Below, one piece after another: positions 1-12,585 of a stretch of 64,000 bases of DNA. Position numbers and translations under genes: made by a program. The first letter of the stretch is position 1. Each line of letters opens with the position of its first letter. Under the pieces are notes generated by a model, which made no database searches, was not told where the DNA came from, and saw nothing but the letters and a program-made list of their open reading frames with translations. This DNA comes from Hirundichthys speculiger. Its lineage: Eukaryota > Chordata > Actinopteri > Beloniformes > Exocoetidae. The stretch covers positions 62,001 through 126,000 of the forward strand of contig JAGFBZ010000817.1 in assembly GCA_018398805.1 (NCBI GenBank). Reading direction: 5' to 3'.

Positions 1-340
1 TGTATAAGTGAATACCTAAATGCTTAAATTTAAAACTGACATTGTGTTCTTGCCAGAAATGTGGACAACAACCTTCTTCTATGACTGCTTTACTCCAGTT
101 ACAGATGAGATTTGACTGTAAATTTCAAATAAAATCTGAGTTTTCCTTGTCGTGTCTAAACTCTCCCCTTCATCATGAGAGATTAAAGTTGTGTCGTCCT
201 GAAACACTGATCTTTTTGGGTCATTATACGGAGCACCGTCCTCCACCGTCCAATTGGAAAAGTGACACCATTTTTCCAAAGATTAATTCAATATAGCAGA
301 ACTAGTGGGACACTTCTCCTGTGTTGACAAGATGGCGACC
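1..340. other. Intergenic sequence, no gene seen
   Basis: AT-rich single-copy-looking DNA. The short open frames on both strands have no recognisable motif. Confidence 0.5.
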
Positions 341-575
341 ATTCAATTCAATTCAATTCAATTTTATTTGTATCGCGTCTGTTACAATGTCAATTGTCTC
401 TAGGCGCTTGGCAGAGACCCAATGACCCCCGAGTAAATATCATTAACTAAATTATAATATTAAATCCAATCAATGATAGTGGCAAGAAACAAACTCCCGC
501 ATAGGGAGAAAAAAAAACCTTTAAGCCAAACAGTGGCAAGGAAAAACTCCACTTTAAGAGGAAGAAACCTTGAGG
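341..575 (-). repeat. 3' tail of an L2-type LINE (5'-truncated)
   Basis: The fragment starts with repeated AATTC units and reads on the minus strand into a LINE 3' end. Its 'ctctaggcgcttggcagagaccc' type block and the 'cagtggcaaggaaaaactcc' block reappear in reverse complement at about 36010-36245, at the end of the longer L2 relic in this window. The two are therefore the same family in opposite orientation. Only the untranslated 3' part is present, as is usual for a 5'-truncated retrotransposed copy. Confidence 0.75.
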
Positions 576-1411
576 GTGTGAAATGTCCAACGTCCCACAC
601 TCAATTTTCTGACCATCCTCCATCATCTGTATACTTGCAATGTACTGCGAAAAGACAGAATTGTCAGTGCAAACACTGATGTAAAAATAGTAAGTTTAAG
701 GGCACAAGCCAATGATTTGGATGGTCCAAGGAGAAATAAATCTATATATATGGACACCTAGCCATTCAAAATGAACTGGGTATCAAAACTTTTGATTTCT
801 AGCTCTGGAAATTTTTTTTTTTTAGCTTTTTTTGAACTAAACATTGGCATTGAAAAGGAAATAAATAATTCACTATCTAATTGTGTACACAATAGGGTTC
901 TCAATATGGATGGCTTTGCTATAAATCCTTATTAGAATATGACAATAGTGGGTATATAATTTTTACCTTAACTGGAGCACAACACCTTGGCTCCACATCT
1001 CTGTGCTGTTTTACAAGGCTGTGTTCTGCAGCTCGCCCACAAATTGTGGGCAAAATAATAAGCACCCCGAGGCCCTGCCAAGGCCTCTCAGCTTTTGTGA
1101 TAGATGGCATTCCTTTTTCTCTATTTCTGTAGTTTCCGCTACTGCTGCGCACACAAACACCCCCGCCCCCAACCACACACACACACACACACACTGCTGG
1201 CTCTCTGCCTCGGTTTTGGCCCAACTGCATCAGTGAAATCCATTCTCTACCTCTGCCGTCTGCTGATGTATCTAAGAATCTTATTTTGCTGTTCTATTGT
1301 GTGGGTGGAGATAGAGTCCCATCACTGAGAGCACAAGGTTACAGAAAACATCAGCACAAAGAGCCCTGGCTCCTGCTCTCTGTCCATATGTGCTCCCTCT
1401 CTCTGCTGCGC

Positions 1412-1462
<51 letters not shown>

Positions 1463-2184
1463 CTTTCTCATTGCTCTTTGAACGAGCAATGAGAAGACAC
1501 CCCCTTGAATGCCATGACCTCAAATGTGCTGAAATAACCACAATAGCCTGCCTGACTGCAAAATATCAGGCCTCTCAATCTGGACTCTGAATCATAGCTC
1601 CTATCAGGATTTGGAGAGTGTACAGCACTGATTGCATTGTTAGATTAAAATCATGGTTTCAGAAGTTCTGGAAGAAGACAGCAATGTAAGAAAATATGGA
1701 ACTCATGGATACCCTTTAGGAAAACAATAAAAAAATAACTGAATACCTGTTAATGTGTCTCATCTTTATGCTTCCTGACTGAAGACTGTAGATAAAACAG
1801 CACTCTCCATCACAGACTAATTAAAGATCTGTAAAATCTTGTTACAAACATTAAAGGACCTAAGCTTCCTCATGAAGTAGAGTCTGCTCTGTCACCTCTT
1901 GTAAACAGCATCGCTGATGCATCTCCACTCATATCTAAGCATCCATGTGAACACACAGGTAAATGTAGTCCTGCCACCATCTTCATCCAGAAGGGAAATA
2001 GTGTCCAGCTTATTTCATCTCTCAAACTCACAGTCATCTTCTCTGTTATTTTTAACATACAAGATGAGGTCAGTTTTTCAACAGCATGCTAAGAAGCAAT
2101 CCCCTTGTTTCCTGAACTGTTAAGTCTGCTGTCAACCACTGACCACATGACAGAACTCTGAGTTATACCGGACGTTATACCGGA
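576..2184. other. Intergenic sequence with two CA microsatellites
   Basis: No coding gene is recognisable. The open frames around 919-1541 are produced by CA/TG repeats read on both strands. The rest is AT-rich DNA without a motif I can name. Confidence 0.5.
1411..1458. repeat. (CA)n microsatellite
   Basis: Nearly pure CA dinucleotide run of about 48 bases. A shorter CA run lies at 1174-1194. Confidence 0.95.
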
Positions 2185-2345
2185 GTGGAGAGAAATGGTA
2201 CTGTTGCCAGTGGTGTTCCTGTGCTGCTGTGTGACCTGCACAGACACACAACCCTTCAATCTCACAAGCTGTGGCCAGTTTGTCAGGTAGTCAATATTCT
2301 AGGTACATATGAAGGCTCCATCTGTGTTTTCTTGAGTTTTTTATA
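2185..2345 (-). pseudogene. LINE reverse-transcriptase relic, copy 1
   Basis: Read on the minus strand this is a decayed copy of the sequence at 3010-3290. The two share, in the same order, the blocks around 'cctgtgctgctg', 'cagacacac', 'tctcacaa-ctgtggcc' and 'gtcaggtagtca'. That other copy encodes the palm region of a non-LTR reverse transcriptase. This copy has lost an open frame over the full segment. Confidence 0.6.
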
Positions 2346-2357
2346 TAACAGTGCAGG

Positions 2358-2405
2358 CAGGGGTGTCCAACTCTAGTCCTCGAGGACCGAGATTGGACAC
2401 CCCTG
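2358..2405. mobile_element. Minimal hAT-like palindrome (two terminal inverted repeats only)
   Basis: A 48-bp imperfect palindrome begins CAGGGGTGTCC and ends GGACACCCCTG, with CCTCGAGG near its centre. The terminal sequence is the same as the ends of the 225-bp MITE at 63670-63894, so this looks like a family member whose interior was deleted. No perfect target duplication is visible: the flanks match only imperfectly (about 6 of 8). Confidence 0.6.
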
Positions 2406-3009
2406 GTGTATGCTATAATGTCTGAAACAAACTAAAGAAATCAAAAATCATCAGTGAATGGCATTGCTGTATGCAACTTCTATATCATTGTGTGTACTCT
2501 GCACAGTCCCTTTTTTTTTATAACAAATGCACACACAAATGAGCAAATGAGCACATCTGCGGCAGTGAGGGGTTCAGCGTCAAGGACAAGGACACTTTGA
2601 CAGATATAAGGGCTAAAGAAGGACAGCACGCTTCCAGTTTGAGGATGACCTCTCGATCACCTGAGCCACAGCTGCCCTAAAGACTCCTTTGTCATTTTTT
2701 TTCATTTACTTGGACCCATCAAAAATTGAAATATAGCTGCTTTGTAGACAGGCCAACATAAAGCTGTCAAAGACCTACTCATATTACGATAAACTACAGT
2801 GCAGTGTTGTGGACATTCTGGACTATATATTTACTTCACTTCACTTAAAATGGCACATGCCTCATTATTTTTTTTTACAACACATCACTGTTACTCAGGG
2901 TCCCACTCAGTTACACTCATTTTTACAAATGCACAAACTAGTGTTCTCTGTACTCAGTCTCTTGTCCATCACTGATACACCCCACAATTGCAGAGTCATC
3001 TGAGTATTT
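2406..3009. other. Intergenic sequence with a repeat-like block
   Basis: About 2560-2685 ('gcagtgaggggttcagcg' ... 'acctgagccac') has the look of a dispersed fish repeat fragment, but I cannot name the family. The rest is AT-rich and without genes. Confidence 0.4.
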
Positions 3010-3290
3010 CTACAGATGACAGGACTCTAACTGATACTGGAAGTCTGAGGTGTACAGAGTGAAGAGGAGTGGTGAGAGTACAGTACCCTGTGGTGCTCCT
3101 GCGCTGCTGACCACCTGGTCAGACACACGACCATTCAGTCTCACAAACTGTGGCCTGTTAGTCAGGTAGTCAGTAATCCAGGTGATTGTGGAGGCATCCA
3201 CCTGTGTCTTCTGGAGTTTCTTACATAGTAAAGCAGGCTGGATGGTGTTAAATGCACTGGAGAAACTGAAGAACATGATCCTCCTTTTTA
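3010..3290 (-). pseudogene. LINE reverse-transcriptase palm-domain fragment, copy 2
   Basis: The minus-strand frame (stop-free for 88 codons) gives a non-LTR reverse-transcriptase segment. It has an F-S-S-A-F-N-T-I-Q-P block (motif A region, where the usual leading catalytic D is replaced by F), then WITDYLTNRPQ, and G-A-P-Q-G-T-V-L-S-P-L-L-F-T-L-Y-T (motif B region). The expected FxDD box lies beyond the preserved segment. It is a truncated, immobile fragment of a jockey/Rex/CR1-like LINE. A second, more decayed copy lies 0.8 kb upstream. The exact family cannot be settled by eye. Confidence 0.8.
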
Positions 3291-4285
3291 TGTGCAGGAA
3301 TTGTTTTTCAGCATCTAGCCCATGGTTTTACCTCTATCTTTACCATTTAAAAAGTTTGTTTAATTTTAATGAAATAAATGAGAAACCCTTTGTCTATGTC
3401 TATTAAGTCTATGCAACTAGAATCCCAGCTCATGATTGCTGTGTCTCATTAAAGAAAGCAGAGTAGCTATAATCACCTAGACTATCTAAATTACAATGGA
3501 GCATCCTTTCTTTCCTTGCCTCTTCAGACATATTCAGCATCTAGCATTTCTGAATAATGCACTTTCACTATTTTTAAACGGCTCATCTCTGAGAAGGCTC
3601 TTCTATTCTGTTCAAATCCCTGGTAAAAGAAGTTATGATTGACTTGAATCAGACATAAAACTCTACAGTATGTGGGCCAAAGCTCTGGAGAAAGTGATAG
3701 TCCGACATCAGAGGGAATAATTGTAAAGCTTAACATATTCCTTTATAACCAACAGTGTTAGATAAGTTTAAAGAGGTTTTTATAGTGTGTTGATCCGGAG
3801 AGATATTGTTGTGGGTTCTTGGTTGCAAAACCTTTGAAATTAAAGATTTTTGTCCTTGTGTGCATAAGTGTATGTCTGTGTGCGGTATCACTTCAGCAGG
3901 CTATATAAATAATAAAGAGGGTTCTTAACCATCCTCCAGAGTCCCTGCTAGGCTACTGGAAGTGAATAATGCATTACGGAGATGCGGGACAGATTGTGCT
4001 TTATTACAGTTTTGAAGTATAATATGAGTTGTTTCCCTCTCAAACCAGTTGGGCGGATGGTAATGCTGCTTCTTACTGAGAACCTTTTTATTTGCCAATT
4101 AACGTATTTCTTTTTCCTCTTTACAAATATATATTTAATTATTCCATTTTTTTTGTCATTCCCCTTAGAGACAAATGAGAATTTTTTTTTCTGAGTCAAA
4201 TAAGTAGCATAAGTTGCACTCAGTAATTTTCAAGAGTACTGATCAAAGCCAATGTTTTTTTTTTCTTGTTAGTTTTTTCTTTTTT

Positions 4286-4318
<33 letters not shown>

Positions 4319-5790
4319 CTGGCATTTTGCTTTTCTTTCAGAGACTTTTGTGTTCTCTCTTGGTGTTTCCATGGCCATACAAATAATTTTCTTCCACTTA
4401 ACATTGGATCAAACAGAAAAAAAACAGCAGGATCATAGCATCTTCAGGTTGCCGTTTTTCTTTAAATAAAGGAATAAGCATGTTGAAGCCTTAAACTGCA
4501 TTTTTGAAATGAAAATGAAGATGTCATTAGATATTTTTAGATGTTCAGAAATAAATAACTAAAGCTCATATTACAAAAAGAACATTGCTTCCTTTTCATA
4601 TCCAAATAATCTATGATGTGGTATGAATAAATTATATAAAAATATACAAAACATTGCTGACTTATTTGTCCATTCAAGTATTGCAGTTATCTATTCTCCC
4701 AGCTTTTATTTATTATCATACTGTATCCCATTTCCCACACATGCATGTGTGTGTGTGCCCATGCACACACACACATACGCACTAATAGAAATCACATTTA
4801 AAGCATGACAACAGTTTCTTCTCAAAATCATCAGAGAAGAAAATAAGTTATGAGAGAAATTAAGTGTAGGGAAGAGGCACAAATAGTGCATGTGACTTGA
4901 AAATGACTGGGGGTGGTTCAGGAGACATTGTGTTTAGAGGCCCAACTCTCTCTCTCTCTCTCTCTCTCAGCTCTTACGATGTGCAGGCTCTTTCATCTAG
5001 TAAACAAATGTCTGAGATCTAAAGGCTCTCCCATAGTTGTAATGCTAACCTTGGAGAGAAAATCCACTCCATTAGCATTTGAAGGAGCAAAATATTAGCT
5101 AAGAAAGAGAGTGTTCCCATTTAAAGGCATGAGAAAAAGTCTGCTGCCTTTGGTACCAAACCATCTGTGCTGGCTCCTCTCCCTGCACTGCAAATACAAC
5201 TTCAGCAACTGCCCAGGGCTCAGGGTACTAACGCTGCATACTTTGAGCTTTCCCTCAGAAAATAAGCCTTTCTTAAGCCACATCTATTAATTCAGATTGG
5301 CTCTAGCACTTTGCTCATCCAAATAAAGCTGTTTGGACTCAAGACCAAGCAGGCAATTTTCCATGACAAGTCCACTTTTGAAAATCTCTCAAGTTTCTTG
5401 AGTGATTCTGTGTGAATTCTCTGCCAAAGCAAATGAGTCTGATGGGATTTCAGACACAGGGCTATAGTAGAAAGCTGTACGCCCCAAAAATCCATCAAAC
5501 TTTCCTGCAGTTGCCCAATTTCAGAATACAGTTTCATTTTCAACACTCTACTCAAGTCTTCTAGCCTGCAGAAATATAATAGGTGTGGAAAAATAACACT
5601 GGTTGTGTTTTCTATAACAATACATTCAGTGAAGGATAGACTTTTTACAGAGGCTGCAAATTATGTTAATATTTAAAAATTAAAAGTTTAAGCTACGCAT
5701 TTCAGCATAGAATTTGCTTAAATTTACTAGTGTCATGATTGGAAATGTCCAGTGTAGGTCCAATAATCCTATCATCATCCTATTTTATCA
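3291..5790. other. Intergenic sequence with simple repeats
   Basis: No gene seen. Notable simple sequence: a run of 30 G at 4288-4317 preceded by T-rich DNA, a CT run at about 4946-4968, and a TG/CA inverted pair at about 4740-4778 that could form a hairpin. Confidence 0.5.
4288..4317. repeat. Poly-G run of 30
   Basis: Uninterrupted guanines after a T-rich stretch. The length is likely variable or subject to assembly error. Confidence 0.9.
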
Positions 5791-6152
5791 TCCATCCATT
5801 ATCTATGCCTGTTTAATCCTTTGCAGGGTCATGGGGATCTGCTGGAGTCTATCCCAGCTCTCTTCGGGCGAAAGGCAGGGGTACACCCTGGACAGGTCAC
5901 CAGTCCATCGCAGGGCCACATATAGATAAACAACCACGCACACTCACAATCACTTCTATGGACAATTTAGAACCACCAATTAACCTGACATGCATGTCTT
6001 TGGACTGTGAGAGGAAGCCAGAGTACCCGGAGGAAACCCACACAAGCACAGGGAGAACGTGCAAACTCCACACAGAAAGGCCCCTGCCAAGGTTCGAACC
6101 AGGAACCTTCCAGCTGTGAGGCAGCAGTGCTGACCACTAAGCCACTGCCCCT
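5791..6152 (+). repeat. Dispersed teleost repeat ('tccatccattatctatgcc' family), copy 1
   Basis: The sequence runs from 'tccatccattatctatgcc' through 'cagggtcatggggatctg', 'ctggacaggtcaccagtcca', 'caatttagaaccaccaatta' and 'gtctttggactgtgagagga' to 'gctgaccactaagccactg'. The same blocks recur in reverse complement at 50101-50397, and a 60-bp piece recurs at 13205-13267. I recognise it as an abundant fish interspersed repeat, probably a LINE-derived 3' region. I am not sure of the family name. Confidence 0.75.
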
Positions 6153-7095
6153 ATTTTATCGTATCTAAAACAAAATATAAGTAATTTGCCAAAAAAAAAA
6201 AAAAAGTAGTTATTTTAAGTACAGTTAGTTAATTGTTATGTTGCTTGTAAGTTTCGGCTTTGACTGCCACTTTACTCTATTACTTGTTTTAACATTTCAA
6301 ATTTCAAAACAAGTACTAAACTTGGGTATAACCATTTAAATGTTTCTTAACATGTAAAATTGGAAACATGGCTGAACAAAAGTCATGGTCTTAGGATTTT
6401 GATTTTGATTTTTGATCATGGTTATTCACAGTATCCTAAATGAGACCTATAACGGACTCCTGTGTAACTGGCTACTCCTTTGATGTGATCCACCTCTGCA
6501 GAAAGATGAAGTGATGTCAAATGCAGTATGTCAGGTTTTCCAGTGAGCCTGTATCATTTGTTTTTGAAGTCTATGTGCAGTGGGAGCTGATAAATTCACA
6601 AACAACTTATAATGAGAAGAAGACTGAGGGAAAAATAATATTTGTCTGCTATGGTCCAAGTCCATGCCAGAATTATGACATCAGTCACATAACAGTGACG
6701 TCAAAGACAGATGAAATACCACCTGACACTTCACACTGAAGTTGTCTTGGAAAACACCGGACACAAATCTGAGTTAGGGCCACATATGAAAGTGACCCAG
6801 GTCCGATGTGGAAAAAAAAAATTAGATCTCATCTCATCTGAGCTGTTAAGACAGCCATAAAAAAAAAAAAAAAATCAGTTTTGGGTCACATTTGCAGGCA
6901 GTGTGAACATAGCCTTAGTCCTGGTTTACCTGTTGCTCTTTGCTGTTGGACCCCTGATCTGTAGTAGATTTCTTGGCATGTGACCTCCTTTGTTGATTTG
7001 GTCTGATCCGATTGTCCCCACCTGCTCCTTGTTAGCCCTGAAGTGTCTCGAACTTGTTTCCTAGCTAGTTTCCTGGTAGCTGTGCTGCCCAGGTA
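6153..7095. other. Intergenic sequence with a possible transposon terminus
   Basis: About 6880-6921 ends in 'gtgtgaacatagccttag', which looks like the end of a DNA transposon, but I cannot find the partner terminus with confidence. Poly-A runs occur at 6193-6207 and 6859-6874. Confidence 0.4.
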
Positions 7096-7242
7096 GCAGA
7101 CAAAATAGACAGGAACATCTGTGCTGAGTATGGACTGGAGGTCCCAAGGTCAAGATGGAAGACACCTCCAAAGGTGATTGAGAATGAGCAGATCAAGATC
7201 CTGGGGGACTTCCCGATCCAAACTGACAGCAAGATGGTGTGA
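7096..7242 (+). pseudogene. LINE open-frame fragment (conserved YGLEVPRSRW block)
   Basis: A 48-codon open frame ends at a TGA at 7240-7242 and contains C-A-E-Y-G-L-E-V-P-R-S-R-W, T-P-P-K-V-I-E-N and K-I-L-G-D-F-P-I-Q-T-D. I recognise this as a conserved block found between endonuclease/RT-type LINE copies in fish. It lies just before RT coding remains on the same strand. It is too short to place reliably. Confidence 0.5.
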
Positions 7243-7254
7243 CAGCAAGATAGA

Positions 7255-7765
7255 AAGAGTCCTTTGAAGAGTTGATGAATGAGGAAAATGAAAGAGAACA
7301 AAGAGTAGAAGAGATGACCGTTGTGGACCAGGATGCAGAAAAGATTAGTAAGGCTAAGGTGAAGAGGGAATTAAGAGGATGAAGAGTGGAAAGGCAACTG
7401 ATCCTGATGATAGACATGTGGAGGTATGGAAGTGTCTCGGAAAGATGGCAGAAGAGTTTCTGACTAAAACATTCAACAAGATCTTAGGGAGTGAGAGGAT
7501 GTCTGAGGAATGAGGGAGAAGTGTGGTGGTCCCCATTTTTAAGAATAACAGAGACATGTAGAATTGTAGCAGCGACAGAGGAATAAAGCTGATGAGCGAC
7601 ACAATGAAGTTATGACTAAGGACTAAGACTAAGGATATAAGTGAGCATCTGTGAACAGCAGTATGATTTAATGCCAAAGAAGAGTACTACAGATGCAATA
7701 TTTGATTTGAGGATGTTGATAGAGAAGTACAGAGAAAGTCAGAAGGAGCTGCATTGTGGCTTTGA
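7255..7765 (+). pseudogene. RTE-like LINE reverse-transcriptase relic
   Basis: Read on the + strand across several frames, the segment keeps blocks of an RT N-terminal region: V-E-E-M-T-V-V-D, K-A-T-D-P-D-D-x-x-V-E-V-W-K-C-L, A-E-E-F-L-T-K-T-F-N-K-I-L, V-V-V-P-I-F-K-N and Q-Q-Y-D-L-M-P-K-K-S-T-T-D-A-I-F. In active elements this reads into a catalytic palm, which is missing here. Indels and stop codons break the frame repeatedly, so it is a dead copy. Assignment to the RTE/BovB-like group rests on these motifs only. Confidence 0.6.
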
Positions 7766-7860
7766 GCTCCTTCTTGTTTGCTACAGTGATGAACAGACTG
7801 ACAGACAATTCTAATTTGTTATAATCCAAATCATATGATTTCAATCCGGTTCATTATAAC

Positions 7861-8275
7861 TGTGTGGTAACCAGAGCTGAGGACCAGAACACAAATTCAG
7901 ATGGAGAGAAACAGTTTTTATTTAAAGTATGGGGGCTGAGGAGTATGGCCAGGAAGGAGGAAATGCTTGGCAATGATGGGGAAGCCAACCAAGAAAAAAA
8001 TCCAGACAGGGGGGTGAAGCAGTGGAGTCTCGGGCACGCAGACGAGGGAGAGTTGGTGAAATCCGGTGGGGAACGGCTGAGGAGGTGCGAGTCTGCTGGG
8101 GGCAGGTCCAGTGAGGCGGTGGTCGACTGGAGCACAAGATGATCCGCGGGGCGAATTGTAACAATCTGGCGATGAGTGAGTGGAGAGCCGGAGTATTTCA
8201 GGTGAAGGGTTGGTTGTAGATGAGTTGCAGGTGCATCTAGTTACCGCTGCCGGGACCCGGCCCTGGAAAACAGAC
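7861..8275 (-). repeat. LTR-like fragment
   Basis: On the minus strand it has a 'ctttaaataaaaactg' polyadenylation-like block, then a region leading to 'ctggtcctcagctctggtt'. It ends in CA (TG at 7861 on the + strand). This resembles the R-U5 part of a fish Gypsy-type LTR. The other boundary and a target duplication were not found, and the open frames in it are not retroviral genes. Confidence 0.45.
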
Positions 8276-8756
8276 AGAGGAGGGAGGGGAAGACACCCAG
8301 CCTACCAAATTACAACAAACTATATTCATATAACACCAATTCATAAGCAGTCTAACTAAGAAAACCAGCAGCATAGTTGAGGAAACCTAAATTGAACCCC
8401 ATTAAACAGTTAACATTGAATAAATCATTTTTAATCAAGAACATGGTTTGCTCAAAGGGGAAAAAACTAGACCTTCCTTTGCTCCAACAGAAGATCACAT
8501 GCATGAATGTGCACGCATGCAGATTTATTTACTGATTTATGGACCACCTGGACGCATTATTGTAAGTTGTGTGAGTGACTGAAAAAAAAGTTAGTTTCCT
8601 CTTTATAGCAACAATTCTAATTCTATTATTTCATGTTCAAGTATGAAGTGGTAAAATCTTGTTATGTCATAAATCCTAGTTCATCCTAGCTTAGTCTGGG
8701 ACCTTGGCTAGCACACACTACACTGTTAATTTGGATTTTGCAGAATAAATCAATTA
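8276..8756. other. Intergenic sequence, no gene seen
   Basis: AT-rich sequence without recognised motifs. Confidence 0.45.
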
Positions 8757-8840
8757 CAGTGATCCCTTGACAATTCGTGCTTTAAGTTTTAAGTTCTGCG
8801 GTTTTAGTTATTCGTGGATTTTTCAGAAATATGTAATATA

Positions 8841-10420
8841 CACTACTCAAAAAAATTAAAGGAACACTTTGTAATCAGAGTATAACATCAAGTCAGTTAA
8901 ACCTCTGGATATTGATTTGGTCAGGTAAGTAGCAAAAGGGGGTTGTTAATCAGTTTCAGCTGCTTTGATGTTAATGAAATTAACAACAGGTGCACTAGAG
9001 GGGCAACAACGAGACGACCATCAAAACAGGAATGGTTTTACAGGTGGAGGACACTGACATTTTTTCCCCTCCTCATCTTTTCTGACTCTTTTTCACCAGT
9101 TTTGCATTTGGCTAGGGTCACTGTCACTACTGTTAGCATGAGGCCATACCTGGACCCTACAGAGGTTGCACAGGCAGTCCAACTCCTCCAGGATGGCACA
9201 TCAATACGTGCCATTGCCAGAAGGTTTGCTGTGTCTCCCAGCACAATCTCAAGAGCATGGAGGAGATTCCAGGAGACAGGCAGTTACTCCAGGAGAGCTG
9301 GACAGGGCCGTAGAAGGTCTACAACCCACCAGCAGGACCGGTATATGCTCCTTTGTGCAAGGAGGAGCAAGAGGAGCACTGCCAGAGCCCTACAAAATGA
9401 CCTCCAGCAGGCCACTGGTGTGAATGTCTGACCAAACAATCAGAAACAGACTTCATGAGGGTGGCCTGATGGCCCGACGTCCTCTACTGGGCCCTGTGCT
9501 CACTGCCCGGCACCGTGGAGCTCGATTGGCATTTGCCACAGAACACCGGAATTGGCAAGTCCGCCACTGGCGCCCTGTGCTTTTCACAGATGAGAGCAGG
9601 TTCACCCTGAGCACATGTGACAGACGTGAAAGGGTCTGGAGAAGCCGTGGAGAACGTTATGCTGCCTGTAACATCGTTCAGCATGACCGGTTTGGTGGTG
9701 GGTCAGTGATGGTCTGGGGAGGCATATCCATGGAGGGACCACAGACCTATACAGGCTAGACAACGGCACCCTGACTGCCATTAGGTATCGGGATGAAATC
9801 CTTGCACCCATTGTCAGACCCTATGCTGGTGCAGTGGGTCCTGGGTTCTTCCTGGTGCACGACAATGTCCGGCCTCATGTGACAAGAGTATGCAGGCGGT
9901 TCCTGGAGGATGATGGAATTGATACCATTGATTGACCCCCACGCTTGCCTGTCCTAAATCCAATAGAACACCTCTGGGACATTATGTTTCGATCCATCCG
10001 ACGCCGCCAGGTTGCACCTCAGACTGTCCAGGAGCTCAGTGATGCCCTGGTCCAGATCTGGGAGGAGATACCCCAGGACGCCATCCGTCGTCTCATTAGG
10101 AGCATGCCCCGACGTTGTCAGGCATGCATACGCGCATGTGGGGGCCATACAAATATCTGAATAACATTTTGAGTTGCTGCAATGAAATTTCAGCTAAATG
10201 GACTAGCCTGCCTGCATAATTTTTTCATTGTAATTTTTGGGCTGTCTTTGAATTCAGCCCTCTGTAGGTTGATAATTTTCATTTCCATCAAATGATGTGG
10301 CATCCTTTTGTTCCTAACACATCTCCCAGTCCATATCTGTATAAATTAAACAGCATGATTTTTTTTCCCATTGAGATCTGATGTGTTTTCAAAGTGTTCC
10401 TTTCATTTTTTTGAGCAGTG
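8841..10420 (+). mobile_element. Tc1-like transposon, complete but inactivated
   Basis: The 31-bp terminal inverted repeats differ at two positions: CACTACTCAAAAAAATTAAA at the left and the reverse complement of CACTGCTCAAAAAAATGAAA at the right, both followed by GGAACACTTTG. TA target duplications are at 8839-8840 and 10421-10422. The 1.58-kb length is normal for Tc1. The single transposase gene between the ends is broken. This terminal sequence belongs to a Tc1 group common in teleosts; related Tc1 elements have been reported as horizontally transferred between fishes and lampreys. Confidence 0.93.
9138..10160 (+). pseudogene. Tc1 transposase, two frameshifts and one nonsense codon
   Basis: The intact protein would be a DD34E transposase that cuts and pastes its own element at TA sites. 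The start is the ATG at 9138 (MRPYLDPTE). Residues about 10-60 form a helix-turn-helix ([20 protein letters not shown]), followed by a GRRRSTT basic block. A frameshift occurs at about 9424-9431, where the first frame ends in TGA just before S-D-Q-T-I-R-N-R-L. The catalytic core continues with F-T-D-E-S-R-F (first D) and G-G-S-V-M-V-W-G-G. A second frameshift lies near 9735-9757. The third frame carries V-H-D-N (second D), a TGA at about 9934 in place of the W of the usual WPPRLPVLNP, and N-P-I-E-H-L-W (catalytic E, 34 residues after the second D). The stop is at 10158-10160. It cannot make active enzyme. Confidence 0.95.
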
Positions 10421-10763
10421 TAATAAAAAAACATCAAACGATGACTCACAGCCTCCTGTAGAGGAATGCATCACTGTTAGATTCCCCTAGGTGAAGGTTT
10501 CAGTCTCTGACCAGCAGAGTGTGTCACCAGGACATGCTATCCATCCTTTCGGGTCCGAAGTTGCAGACTAGGGGGGGTTTACATTTCTAGAATTCCTCAA
10601 CTTTGTTTAAGCTGGTGTCGGGGAAGATTGGCCATCCAAATGTCTACCATGCCTACTCTGATAACTACCCTAAAGGAATAGCCTGGCTTTAGGTACTGTT
10701 ATCAAGCACATTCGTTAACTGCAGCTCCCCCCTTATGATCTGGGCTCTTGTTACCGGCTAGGT
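10421..10763. other. Unassigned sequence between nested transposons
   Basis: No coding potential seen. It may be remaining interior of the outer Tigger-like element or of another repeat. Confidence 0.4.
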
Positions 10764-11886
<1,123 letters not shown>

Positions 11887-11894
11887 GGCTAGGT

Positions 11895-12585
11895 TAAGTT
11901 TAGTGGCTTGGACAGCAAGCCCCAAGGGTCTGTGACAATAGGGGGCTAGAGTAACCAATCAGAACCTGTGTTGTTATGCAGTGGCACACCCAAAGTTGCA
12001 GAATTGTGAGGAAAGATCCAATGTCCACCACGACATCTTCTGCTAACTTTGTATTTATTAAGCAGGTTAGCAAGGTTAAGCATCAGCATTCATTGGTTAA
12101 ACATTGAAAATACAATTCACTATTTCTAAAACAAAGCTGTGGCTTACAATTTGATTAATCTGCATTGATCCAAGAACAGTTGGGGGTATAGACAAATGGC
12201 AAGTTTGCGCTTTCCGAGGCTGCTGAGGAGTGAGGTGATCGTGCAGGCACACACACACACACACCCCTCAAACACACACCTGACAGGTCCTGCAAAGATG
12301 TGGCTGCAGAGGTAGATGGCTCCTCATTTTGGACAGTGGGAGCTGCTCCAAAATATTTCAGAAGTGCCCCTGAATTTACAATTAAGATACAATATGTAAG
12401 TTAGATCACACTTAACATGCATCAGTTACCCAATTAAAATCAACCATAATAATGCACAAATTGTTATCATTTGTTAACATCCTATTAACTAAGCATAACA
12501 CATTACAAATTCAAATTCAAAAAGCTATATCACATAAAGCTTACAAAACATCATGTCAGTGTATATTGACATGAATGTTATTTAA
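11895..12585. other. Unassigned sequence
   Basis: No gene recognised. A short CA run lies at 12247-12263. Confidence 0.4.

Noticed and set aside
7861..8275. Open frames on both strands in the LTR-like block
   Set aside because: No gag or pol motif. Composition and the AATAAA context fit an LTR fragment.
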